Shown here: piece by piece, positions 43,763 to 52,298 of the stretch
Layout: each line of letters starts with the position of its first letter
Position numbering within the stretch: position 1 is the first letter of the stretch
Source: CAVVZJ01 sp963752755
GTDB taxonomy: Bacteria; Planctomycetota; Planctomycetia; Isosphaerales; Isosphaeraceae
NCBI GenBank assembly: GCA_963752755.1
Contig: CAVVZJ010000001.1
Location: 1,984,001-2,048,000 of the forward strand
Direction of reading: 5' to 3'
Length of the DNA stretch: 64,000 nt
The notes under the pieces: generated by a model
Database searches by the model: none
What the model was told of the DNA's origin: nothing
Seen by the model: the letters and a program-made list of their open reading frames with translations, nothing else
Program-made: the position numbers and the translations under genes

Positions 43763-45118
43763 ATGGACCTGCTCCTTCCCTGCATCACCGGCGGCGTGAT
43801 CCTCTTGCTGATCGGAACACAGATCCTCCGCAAGGACTTCGACCCCTTCGCGCCAATCTGGCTGTTCCTCGCAGGTTATGCACAGGTGTACGTTGTCCAG
43901 GCAATTTCCTATCGTGACTATGCCCTTCGGGTGCGCGGCGAGGAACTGGTGTCGGCGGCCAACCTCCGCGCTCTCTGGGCCCTGCTCTGGTTCCTCCTGG
44001 TGTACTACTGTGGCATTGCGAAGAAGCTGGCGGCGAAGCTGCCAAGGGCGCCGGCGTTCTGGTCGCCCGGATTGGTGGCGGGGATCACACCGTTCATGAT
44101 CGTCTGGGGCCTGATTTGCTCGGGCGTTGCACTCCGGAGTGTGGAGGTAACTCAGGAGGAGAATCTCCTGAGACAGTTTCCGATCATGATGTTGGCTGCC
44201 GGTGTCTTGCTGACCATCACGGGCCGTCAACCGGCCTATCCGCGTCCGTTCATGACGCTCGCGGGCGTCCTGACGATCATCGCCTATACTTTTATCTGGA
44301 TGTTCAACGGCCGGCGCTCGCACGCTGTTTTCGGGGTGCTGACCGGAGTCTGCGGCTGGTACCTGCCGCGATGGCGCCGCCCCTCCTTGCCAACCTTGAT
44401 CGCAACGGCCGTGGCCTGCGTGCTGGCCGTATCGCTCGCGCTCGGCTGGCGTGGGAACGCCCGGTACGAGAGATCGGCGACCGGCTTCGTCGAGTACATG
44501 GGAGACTTCAACCCTGAAACGATCCTCGTCAATCTGAACCTCCGCGATCGTGAAGATCTGGAAGGTCGGCTCCTCGACGCCGACCAAGGCAGCAAGGAGA
44601 CCGAGGAATATGGTGGCTTCTTGCTGATGTTGTATGCGGTACCCGAGCTGTCGGAGTACGACTACGGACAATCGTATCTACGAATCTTCTCGACCTACAT
44701 CCCGCGCCTGATCTGGCGGGACAAGCCGATTTTCGGTCGGGAGCAGTGGGTCCGCGCCTGGATTGCCGGCTCGGAATTCCGCCGAGATGAGACATTCACC
44801 GGTCCAGCGATCAGTATCCTCGGCGCCACGCAGCTCAACGGTGGTGCCATCGCGACGTTAATCGTGCTTGCCGTACTCGCGCTGGGGCTCCGCACTGGCT
44901 ACGACTACTTCCGGTTCTATTGCGATCGCCCCTGGGCCCAGTTCTGGTGGGCCATGACCTATTACGTCTCCTGGCTGATGACAGTCAACGACGACCCTCT
45001 GGTCTGGTTTTACTACATTTACGGCCACACGACGCTGCCGCCCGTCGTGGCGCTCTGGTTGTACCACCGGCTCAAGTCGCCATCGCCGGCTCCACCGCCA
45101 GGTGTCGGGCTCGGATAA
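43763..45118 (+). CDS. Wzy-like oligosaccharide repeat-unit polymerase
   Basis: 451 aa from ATG 43763; a TTG at 43736 is an alternative. About eleven or twelve TM helices. A large extracytoplasmic loop (residues ~235-330) is rich in charge and holds YDYGQSYLRIFSTYIPRLIW and KPIFGREQW. Short length, helix number and one large loop match O-antigen polymerases, whose sequences are otherwise poorly conserved. It would join lipid-linked repeat units outside the inner membrane. No Wzx flippase or Wzz/Wzc partner is found in the window. An insertion element lies directly downstream. Confidence 0.75.
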   Translation: MDLLLPCITGGVILLLIGTQILRKDFDPFAPIWLFLAGYAQVYVVQAISYRDYALRVRGEELVSAANLRALWALLWFLLVYYCGIAKKLAAKLPRAPAFWSPGLVAGITPFMIVWGLICSGVALRSVEVTQEENLLRQFPIMMLAAGVLLTITGRQPAYPRPFMTLAGVLTIIAYTFIWMFNGRRSHAVFGVLTGVCGWYLPRWRRPSLPTLIATAVACVLAVSLALGWRGNARYERSATGFVEYMGDFNPETILVNLNLRDREDLEGRLLDADQGSKETEEYGGFLLMLYAVPELSEYDYGQSYLRIFSTYIPRLIWRDKPIFGREQWVRAWIAGSEFRRDETFTGPAISILGATQLNGGAIATLIVLAVLALGLRTGYDYFRFYCDRPWAQFWWAMTYYVSWLMTVNDDPLVWFYYIYGHTTLPPVVALWLYHRLKSPSPAPPPGVGLG

Positions 45119-45141
45119 CGCTCGACACAGCCGCTACAATC

Positions 45142-46158
45142 GGCTCTGATCGTTGAGCGACCTGCTCCTCGACTTTGCCCCGCCCATCCGACCACGAGGC
45201 GTTGACCGGTGGTGAACATCCAGGACCTCATCGACGACGCCAAGTGCTACGAGACGGTCCGGGCGATGTGCTGGCCCGACGGCGTGACCTGCCCCCACTG
45301 CTCGTCCGATTCGGTCATCAAGAACGGCCGGGATGACACCCAGGCCCACCGCCAGCGGTACGAATGTCACTCCTGTCGGCGGCGGTTCGACGACCTGACC
45401 GGGACCATCTTCGCCGACCACCGTCAGCCCCTCCGGACCTGGGTGACATGCTTGTATCTCATGGGCTTGAACCTCTCCGGATTGCAGATCGCCAAGGAAC
45501 TCGACCTCAACAAGGACGACGCCCGGGCGATGATCCAGGAGCTGCGCCAGGGGATCGTCGACCGCCGGCCTCCGGCCGCCCTCTCCGGGGAGGTCGAGTG
45601 CGACGAAGTCTATGTCGTGGCGGGACATAAGGGCCATCCGGAGGCCGTCAAAAAAAAGGCCGACCTCCCCGACGAAGGCGCCTGAAGGGGGAGCGTGGCC
45701 GGGGGACCTTGGCCAAGGAGAAGCCGCCGATCTTCGGGATGCTGCAGCGTGGGGGCGAGGTCGTGATCCGGATGCTGGAGAACGTCAAGCAGGTGACGAT
45801 CGGGCCGTTGATCGACCGGACCATCGCCAAGGGGACGCTCGTCTACACCGACGAATACGACATCTACAGTCGCCTGGAGGAGTGGGGTTACGGCCACGAG
45901 ACGGTCTGCCACGCGGCGGGGGAGTACGCCCGGGATGACGACGGCGACGGCTTCTGCGAGGTGCATGTCAACACCCTCGAAGGGTTCTGGTCGCTGCTGC
46001 GGTCGTGGCTCCGCCCCCACCGGGGAATCCCCCAGGAGAGCCTGCCGCTGTACCTGGGATTCTTCGAGTTCGTCCACAACGTCCGGGCTCGCGGCAAGAC
46101 GCTCCTCGGAGCCCTGATCGGACAATTGCTGGCACCACCCTGCAATCCATCTTGAGCC
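45142..46158 (+). mobile_element. IS1595-family (ISXO2-like) insertion element, ends tentative
   Basis: Built around the transposase at 45209-46155. The tentative ends are the inverted GGCTC (45142) and GAGCC (ending 46158), five matching bases, with only scattered matches further in. No clear 8-bp target duplication is seen (CTACAATC left, TACTTGCA right). So the transposase is certain but the limits are not. It lies between the Wzy-like gene and a GT4 gene and may have split one transcription unit. Confidence 0.5.
45209..46155 (+). CDS. ISXO2-like transposase, two frames joined at a slippery A8 run
   Basis: Frame 0 (45209-45685): an N-terminal zinc ribbon (CPHC ... CHSC), a helical part and the first catalytic region VECDEVYVVAGHKGHPEAVKK. 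Frame -1 (from 45658 to 46155): GRPPRRRRLKGERGRGTLAKE, the second acidic site LVYTDEYDIYSRLE and the C-terminal NTLEGFWSLLRSWL with its Asn/Glu of the DDN/E triad. Together 315 aa, normal for ISXO2. The change occurs on A-AAA-AAG (45652-45658) in the correct phase for -1 slippage. A 6-bp stem CTCCCC/GGGGAG starts 6 nt later. It could be programmed frameshifting or a lost A in a homopolymer. Confidence 0.85.
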
Positions 46159-46214
46159 TACTTGCATTTCTCGATGCAGTATTGTCGTCGACAGGTGTCC
46201 ACGGAGTTGATCGC

Positions 46215-47427
46215 ATGCGACTGGCCGTCTCATTCACCAACTTCGGCCCTTACCATCTCGCGAGACTCCGTGCCCTCGGGGCAAGCATGCGTCGAGAAGG
46301 TGGAGAGCTGCTCGCCTATGAGGTCGCGGGTTCGGAGCGGAAATATCCCTGGACGCCAGAATGTCATGAAGAGCCCTTTCAATGGTTCACTTTGTTTCCC
46401 GAACGTTCCCTAGAAGAGATTTCCAGCTCAGAATGTGCCTCGGTGATGAAAGAAGTCCTGTCTCAAAATCAGCCGGATGCCGTGGGCATCGTCGGCTATG
46501 TAAGGGCCGAGTCCCTGGCGGCACTCGGCTGGGCGAGGAGAAATGGCAAAGCAGCGATCTTGATGTCGGAGAGCCAGGAGATCGACCGTCCAAGACGCTG
46601 GTGGATCGAAGCCATCAAGAGGCGTCGTGTCCAGAAATTCGACGCAGCGCTGGTGGGCGGGCCGAGCCATCGCGAATACCTCGTCGAACTGGGGCTGCCC
46701 GCCGAGCGGATCGCCCTTGGCTACAACGCTGTGGACAACGCTTTCTTCGCTCGCGCATCTCAGGAAGCCGTTCGTGATCCCGGTTCGCGGCGGGACCTTC
46801 CGCAACGACCTTTCTTCCTGACCGTGGCGCGTTTCGTCCCCGAGAAGAATCTCCCGGCTCTGATTCGAGCCTGGGCACAATTCCGAGAATTACATCGGAA
46901 TTCGCCTCCGTGGGACCTTGTGGTCTGCGGTTCAGGTCCGCAGGAGGCTGAGATCCAGTCCACGATTCGCAAGTACGGCGCCACGGGTTCGGTACATTGC
47001 CCCGGCTTTCTCCAGGCTGATGAGCTGGCGCGTTGGTATGCTCATGCCTCGGCCTTCGTCCTGCCAAGCCTGAGAGAACCCTGGGGATTGGTGGCCAATG
47101 AAGCCGCCGCCTGCGGTCTCCCACTACTGGTTTCGGAACTGCGCCGGCTGTTCTGCGACTCTCGTGCCCGATCCGCAAGGGACGACGGGAATCCGCTTCA
47201 ACCCTGATGACCAGTCCGCGATCGTCGCGGCGCTCTCCTGGGCAGCGAACTTGCCCGAGTCCGACCGTCGTACCATCGGGTGTCGCGCCTCCGAGACTGT
47301 CGCCGCGTGGGGACCCGAACGCTTCGCCAAGGGGACCTTGCAGGCCATCGAACTGGCCATGGCTTCGCGGCGACGACGCAAGTCCATCCGGTTCCAAACC
47401 AGACGCCTTCGGGGGATGGAGACATGA
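46215..47427 (+). pseudogene. Glycosyltransferase family 4, frameshift near 47140
   Basis: From ATG 46215: LAVSFTNFGPYHLARLRALG (GT4 opening), SHREYLVELGLPAERIALGYN, FFLTVARFVPEKNLPALIRAW and the EX7E-type PSLREPWGLVANEAAACGLPLLVSE. Then frame 1 ends in RRLFCDSRARS (stop 47207). The neighbouring frame continues with GCSATLVPDPQGTTGIRFN and ASETVAAWGPERFAKG to 47427, the expected tail. Total ~403 aa. An extra base (or two lost) near 47140 explains the break. First gene after the insertion element; its true stop overlaps the next ATG. Confidence 0.85.
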
Positions 47428-48632
47428 GCATTGCGAGTCAATCGAGAGACAACGAGACCGCGATCCCACCGGACACGTCGTCGCAACCCGGTTGGGTCCA
47501 CGTCTGCAACGGCCTCGATCCGCGACGTGACGGCGGAATGGTGCCCAGCATCCTCGGCCTGACCGGGGCAATTAAAGGCTCCGGCTCGGTGGCGATCGTG
47601 ACACCGACACCGTCATCGCTCGGAGAGACTCAACTGCCCCGCGGAGTCCGCCTGATCGGACCCGAGGCTGATCTGGAGCGGTTTGTCCGATGCGCTGAGG
47701 TTGTGCATCTGCATGGCCTCTGGCAAGGTCATACCCGCCGCGGTGCGCGAGCGGCACGACAGGCTCGTGTGCCGTACATCATCGCCTCGCATGGCATGGC
47801 CGAACCCTGGGCGCTCCGACACAAGGCAATGAAGAAGCGAATCTATCTCTCGCTCGTCGAAAAGAGGAACTTGCAACGCGCCGCGTGCCTCCACGCCCTT
47901 TCGCGGCCGGAGATCGGCCACCTCCGGGCGCTGACACCGAAAACGCCGATCGCACTGGTTCCGAACGGTGTCCGCCTGGAACCATTTGCCGACCTACCGG
48001 CTCGCTCGTTGCTGGAGCGTGAGTTTCCCGAGCTGGAGGGGAAGTTCCTCTTGCTGTTTCTTTCACGATTGCACGTCAAGAAAGGTCTCGATCTCCTGGC
48101 GCAGGCACTACTTTCGATCCGGCTCGACCATCCGGAGGTCCACCTTCTGCTCGCTGGCAACGACGACGGAGCCCGGCAGCCTTTCCTCCAGCAAATGGCG
48201 TCGTTCGGGCTCGCCTCGCGGGTGACCTGCCTGGGCCACGTCGCTGGTGAACGAGCACGGGAGGTTTGGGGCGCGGCCGACGCGTTCATCCTGCCAAGCT
48301 ACAGCGAAGGCTTTAGCATGGCGATTCTGGAGGCACTCGCGGCTCGCAAGCCAGCGATCATTACCACAGCCTGCCACTTCCCTGAACTGGCGAGGGTGCG
48401 GGGCGGGATCGTCGTCGAGCCGGACCGCGCCAGTGTCACTCAGGGTTTGCGAGAACTGCTCGAACGCACGCCAGCCGAACGAGAAACTCTGGCTGCATCC
48501 GGTCGATCGCTCGTCGAAAGCCGCTACACGTGGGCGGAGCAGGGGCGACGGCTGACCGAGGTTTACCAATGGCTCGAGGGCGGAGGCCCGGAGCCGGAAG
48601 CCGTGGCCGAGACGGAGGGATCGAGGTCATGA
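47424..48632 (+). CDS. Glycosyltransferase family 4
   Basis: 402 aa from ATG 47424, coupled by ATGA to the corrected end of the previous gene. WVHVCNGLDPRRDGGMVPSI is the N-terminal GT4 strand and glycine loop. VVHLHGLWQGHTRRGARAAR and PYIIASHGMAEPWALRHK define the acceptor side. FLLLFLSRLHVKKGLDLLAQAL and LPSYSEGFSMAILEALAARKP are the donor-binding core with the EX7E motif. PYIIASHGM resembles colanic-acid/mannosyl GT4 enzymes. It is the middle of three coupled GT genes. Confidence 0.9.
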   Translation: MSIASQSRDNETAIPPDTSSQPGWVHVCNGLDPRRDGGMVPSILGLTGAIKGSGSVAIVTPTPSSLGETQLPRGVRLIGPEADLERFVRCAEVVHLHGLWQGHTRRGARAARQARVPYIIASHGMAEPWALRHKAMKKRIYLSLVEKRNLQRAACLHALSRPEIGHLRALTPKTPIALVPNGVRLEPFADLPARSLLEREFPELEGKFLLLFLSRLHVKKGLDLLAQALLSIRLDHPEVHLLLAGNDDGARQPFLQQMASFGLASRVTCLGHVAGERAREVWGAADAFILPSYSEGFSMAILEALAARKPAIITTACHFPELARVRGGIVVEPDRASVTQGLRELLERTPAERETLAASGRSLVESRYTWAEQGRRLTEVYQWLEGGGPEPEAVAETEGSRS

Positions 48633-49630
48633 CGGTGACGGCGAGTCAGCGTGGTCGATCTGAAACGCTCCCATGTCCATCAGGTCCCACCCGGGCACGG
48701 GTCAGCGTTCTCGTCCCTGTGAAGGACGAGGCTGAGAACCTCCGCCGCTGCCTGCCATCTCTGGCATGGGCTGACGAGGTAATCGTCGTGGACAGCCAGA
48801 GTCGCGACCAGACGGTGAGCGTCGCGGTGGAACACAGAGCAACGGTCGTCCAGTTCCACTTCAACGGCTCCTATCCCAAGAAGAAGAACTGGGCTCTGGA
48901 GAACTTGCCCTTTCGCAACGAGTGGGTGTTAATCATCGATGCCGACGAGGTCGTGCCACCCGAGCTCGCCGAGGAGATCACGCGACGGACGACTTCGGGT
49001 GAGGCCGACGGTTTCCTTCTCAATATGAAGTATTACTTCCTCGGGAGCCGAATCCGGCATTGTGGATACAATGAGTGTTGGAATTTACGTCTATTCAAGC
49101 ATCACCTGGGCCGCTACGAGCGCATTCCGGCGGCACCCGGCTCGATCGCCGGAGACAACGAGGCCCACGAGCATGTGGAACTCGCGGGTCGTCTCGGCCG
49201 CCTGAGGTACGAGCTTGACCACCACGCTTATCCGACTATCACGGCCTGGGTCGAAAAGCACAACCGCTATGCCACCTGGGAGGCGGAAAACTACCTTCGC
49301 TTTCTCCGAGTGCCAGTGCCGCGGAAAATTGGAGCGGGGAAGCGATTCAAACGGTTGTTGAAGAAGCTTTTTCTCCGGCTCCCATTCCGGCCATTGATCC
49401 GGTTCCTTTACGCCTACGTGGCCCGTCTCGGCTTTCTGGATGGACGACCTGGGCTGATCTTCTGTTTGCTGCTGGCCTATTACGACTTTCTGTGCAATGC
49501 CAAACGCTATGAGCTTGAACTTTCCTCGGCTCAGCGAGGCAAGGTCGCAGCGCGTGTCCGCTCGATAGGTGCGAGGGCGGACGAAAACGCTGGAGTTCGA
49601 GTCGATTGCCTGGTGAAAGACGGCGGCTAG
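48629..49630 (+). CDS. Glycosyltransferase family 2 (WaaE/KdtX-like)
   Basis: 333 aa from ATG 48629 (GGAGG and AGG upstream), overlapping the previous stop. RVSVLVPVKDEAENLRRCL, WADEVIVVDSQSRDQT and VLIIDADEVVPPELAEEI (DxD metal site) are diagnostic of the WaaE-type GT2 branch, which adds hexoses to lipopolysaccharide cores. YFLGSRIRHCGYNECWNLRLF is the acceptor region. A C-terminal amphipathic segment with hydrophobic patches (PLIRFLYAYVARLG, LIFCLLLAYYDFL) may bind the membrane. Its last 540 bp overlap the opposite-strand GT4 frame. Confidence 0.9.
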   Translation: MTVTASQRGRSETLPCPSGPTRARVSVLVPVKDEAENLRRCLPSLAWADEVIVVDSQSRDQTVSVAVEHRATVVQFHFNGSYPKKKNWALENLPFRNEWVLIIDADEVVPPELAEEITRRTTSGEADGFLLNMKYYFLGSRIRHCGYNECWNLRLFKHHLGRYERIPAAPGSIAGDNEAHEHVELAGRLGRLRYELDHHAYPTITAWVEKHNRYATWEAENYLRFLRVPVPRKIGAGKRFKRLLKKLFLRLPFRPLIRFLYAYVARLGFLDGRPGLIFCLLLAYYDFLCNAKRYELELSSAQRGKVAARVRSIGARADENAGVRVDCLVKDGG

Positions 49631-50719
49631 CTCATCCGCCTCACGTTCCGGTTCGAACTCTCGGGCGATTCGCTGGCGGCCACAATGGCCGAGAGCGCGG
49701 GCCCGATCGGGTTCAGCGAGAAGTTCGTCGATGGCCTGGGTGAGGGCCTCGGAGTTGCCGGGAGGAATCAGTACGCCGGCACGACCGTCGGCAAGCAGTC
49801 CATCGAGTCCGGACACTTCGCTCATGATGGAGGGAACGCCATGCGCCAGGGCGAGGAGCAGTGGGTGTCCGGTTGTGGGAATGAGTGAGGTCAGACAGAA
49901 AATGTCCAGCACGCTCCAGAAGGGTCGGTAGTTGGCCGCATCCTCGGCGAAGGTGACACGATCGCCCACTCCAAGTGTGACCGCCAATCGTCGGAGGGGC
50001 TCCTCCGAAGGCCCGCGACCCGCGATGAGGAACTCAGCATCACGCCCCTTATCAATGATGCGGCGTGCCGCGTGGAGGAAGATGGCGAGGCCTGATCCCG
50101 AGGTTAATGGCGCCACCGCTCCCACAACGGGCACCCTGGGCGTCGCCCAGAGCTCCTCGCCCGCGGTCTCGGACGACGGTTCACTCTCCGCGACAGCGCC
50201 GATAACGGCCGGTCGGACGACCCCGATGGCCCGCTGGGGAATCCCCGCATTGGCGACCAGATCCTCGGCCAGTTCGCGACTGGTCGCGATCAGGCCACGG
50301 CACTGGGACCGCGAGAGTCGAAGCCGTGAGCCGGGTGGAAGGAACTCCAGGACACTCAACACATAGGGAACTCGCCATCGCTCCGCGATCGCCAGCGCGG
50401 GTTCGGCCATCTCGAACCCAAGAGCGTGGATCAGGTCGGGGCGGGCGGGGCCGTTGCCACTCGTCAATTCGCGAATGGCCCAGGGGCGTCGCCAGCGGCT
50501 CTCCAGCGAAGGACATTCTACGAAGCCGTGACGGTCCTGTCTCGCAACTACCTCAAGGCGTGGTGACGAAGCCCCTCGAGACTCGCCAACTGCGAGGCAG
50601 ATGACAGTCAACGCGAAGCCGCGACGTTCCAGCCGCGCACCCATTGCCCTCAGCGAATCGGCGCCGGCAGGAGTTAACTGGCCGGCCAGAAACAACACGT
50701 TTCGCGATTCTTGCGACAT
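49091..50719 (-). CDS. Glycosyltransferase family 4, with anomalous C-terminal extension
   Basis: 542 aa as read. The true GT4 part is residues 1 to ~375 (50719 to ~49600): NVLFLAGQLTPAGADSLRAM, PDLIHALGFEMAEPALAIA, AEFLIAGRGPSEEPLRRLAV and SLIPTTGHPLLLALAHGVPSIM. The remaining ~165 residues are the antisense strand of the neighbouring GT2 gene, with no domain. A frame change near 49600 would end the protein at a nearby TGA, so a small indel may have removed the stop. ATG start after GGGGACGAG. Convergent with the plus-strand cluster. Confidence 0.78.
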   Translation of the reverse strand: MSQESRNVLFLAGQLTPAGADSLRAMGARLERRGFALTVICLAVGESRGASSPRLEVVARQDRHGFVECPSLESRWRRPWAIRELTSGNGPARPDLIHALGFEMAEPALAIAERWRVPYVLSVLEFLPPGSRLRLSRSQCRGLIATSRELAEDLVANAGIPQRAIGVVRPAVIGAVAESEPSSETAGEELWATPRVPVVGAVAPLTSGSGLAIFLHAARRIIDKGRDAEFLIAGRGPSEEPLRRLAVTLGVGDRVTFAEDAANYRPFWSVLDIFCLTSLIPTTGHPLLLALAHGVPSIMSEVSGLDGLLADGRAGVLIPPGNSEALTQAIDELLAEPDRARALGHCGRQRIAREFEPEREADELAAVFHQAIDSNSSVFVRPRTYRADTRCDLASLSRGKFKLIAFGIAQKVVIGQQQTEDQPRSSIQKAETGHVGVKEPDQWPEWEPEKKLLQQPFESLPRSNFPRHWHSEKAKVVFRLPGGIAVVLFDPGRDSRISVVVKLVPQAAETTREFHMLVGLVVSGDRAGCRRNALVAAQVMLE

Positions 50720-50888
50720 CGCTCGTCCCCCGCGCCTGGTCCGTCATGGCTGAATTGGACAGGGGAGCTCTCCCGAGGTTGCGGAAGCCGCGGAGAGAAT
50801 ACCAGAAACTCGGTCTCCTGGGGATCGGAATTCGATCACCGGCACATCAAGACGCAGGGTTGGACACAAGCCCAGTCGGTGAATCTGG

Positions 50889-52247
50889 TCAATCCCTCTC
50901 GGCCCCGTTTTTGTCGCCGTGGTTCTCGTCTCCCCGATAAGCTCGATCGAGGAGATCGATGGGGTGCAGGACCTCCATCCGGCTGCCCGACTCCCGAGCC
51001 TTGCGAGCAATCTGGAGGATGCAGCCGACGTTACCGGTTGCAACTACCTCGGCTCCCGTCTCGGCGATGTGAGCCATCTTGCGGCGTCCGAGACGCTCCG
51101 ACATCTCAGGCTGCGTGAGGTTGTAGGTTCCCGCCGCTCCACAGCAGATCTCCGATTCTTCCAGGGGCACCAGTTCCAGACCGGGGATCATCTGGAGCAA
51201 CTGTCTCGGCTGCTGGCGGATTCGCTGGGCATGGCAGAGGTGGCAGGCATCGTGGTATGTCACCTTCATCGGCATGTCGGTCGTGGGTGCCACCGGACCT
51301 AGCTCGACGAGAAACTCGGAGATGTCCCGAACCCTCGCGACGAAACCCGACGCAGCGTCGCGGTCGGCCGCAGGCAGCAGGTGAGCGTAGTCCTTGAGCA
51401 TCGCGCCACAGCCGGCAGCGTTGACGATGATCGCATCGAACTCCGAGGGGCGGAAGGTCTCCAGGTTCCTCCGGGCGAGTTCCAGGGCGGGTTCTTCCAG
51501 GCCGGAGTGGTAATGGATTGCGCCGCAACAGACCTGTGATCGCGGGACGACGACCTCGCAGCCGTTCTTTTGAAGGACCCTGGCTGTGGCAGCATTCGTC
51601 TCGGGATACATCGCGTCGGCCACGCAGCCGGTGAACATCGCCACGCGGGCTCGCCGCGGTCCGATCGGTGGAAGGATCTCCGGCAATCGGCCCGGCTTCT
51701 GCAATCTCGCTGGCAACATGGCCTGCATCCGGCGAAGTGTCGGTGGCAGTAATCGGGTCAGCCCGGACTTTTCCGCCAGCGCGAGCACGCCCATCCGCTG
51801 CAAGACGCGAGCCGGTGCCAGGGCCAGCTTGACCCGTCCGACATATGGGAAGAGGTATCTGAGGATCGCTCGTTGGAGCCAGTTCCCGCCACTTCGCGAC
51901 GAGCCATTGGCCGGTGCCGACGTCTGAAGGGCGACCTTGAAAGGTTCAATCAGCTGGCCGTACTGCACGCCGGAAGGACAGGCACTCTCGCAAGCCCGGC
52001 AGTCGAGGCAGAGGTCGAGGTGCTTGCGGACCTCGTTGGTCACGCTCAACCGGCCGTCACTGATGGCCCGCATCAGATAGATCCGGCCGCGGGGGCTATC
52101 GTTCTCGTCACCGGTCTCGACGTAGGTGGGACAACTCGCGGTGCAGAGGCCGCAATGGACGCAGTCCTGGAACCGTCGATATTCGATCTTGCTGGCGAGC
52201 CAGTCGAGGTCAATCCCCGGCTCTGCCGCCTTGGCGTCGGTCGTCAT
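50889..52247 (-). CDS. glcF: Glycolate oxidase iron-sulfur subunit
   Basis: 452 aa. Two [4Fe-4S] ferredoxin motifs (CVHCGLCTASCPT near residue 29; CLDCRACESACPSGV near residue 79). Two CCG cysteine-rich domains follow: VCCGAIHYHSG, then YHDACHLCHAQRI with EICCGAAGTYNL. This is the GlcF layout. It carries electrons from the GlcD/GlcE flavoproteins toward the membrane quinone pool while glycolate (or D-lactate) is oxidised to glyoxylate. Last gene of the glc operon, 51 bp after glcE. Confidence 0.93.
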   Translation of the reverse strand: MTTDAKAAEPGIDLDWLASKIEYRRFQDCVHCGLCTASCPTYVETGDENDSPRGRIYLMRAISDGRLSVTNEVRKHLDLCLDCRACESACPSGVQYGQLIEPFKVALQTSAPANGSSRSGGNWLQRAILRYLFPYVGRVKLALAPARVLQRMGVLALAEKSGLTRLLPPTLRRMQAMLPARLQKPGRLPEILPPIGPRRARVAMFTGCVADAMYPETNAATARVLQKNGCEVVVPRSQVCCGAIHYHSGLEEPALELARRNLETFRPSEFDAIIVNAAGCGAMLKDYAHLLPAADRDAASGFVARVRDISEFLVELGPVAPTTDMPMKVTYHDACHLCHAQRIRQQPRQLLQMIPGLELVPLEESEICCGAAGTYNLTQPEMSERLGRRKMAHIAETGAEVVATGNVGCILQIARKARESGSRMEVLHPIDLLDRAYRGDENHGDKNGAERD

Positions 52248-52298
52248 CGGGGGAAGCCGTCCTCGGGCGGGAGGTGGGAAGTCGTCGGCAGGTGGGTC

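Noticed and set aside
45134..46166. 8-bp target duplication around the insertion element
   Set aside because: CTACAATC and TACTTGCA do not match; only GGCTC/GAGCC ends are visible, so element limits stay tentative.
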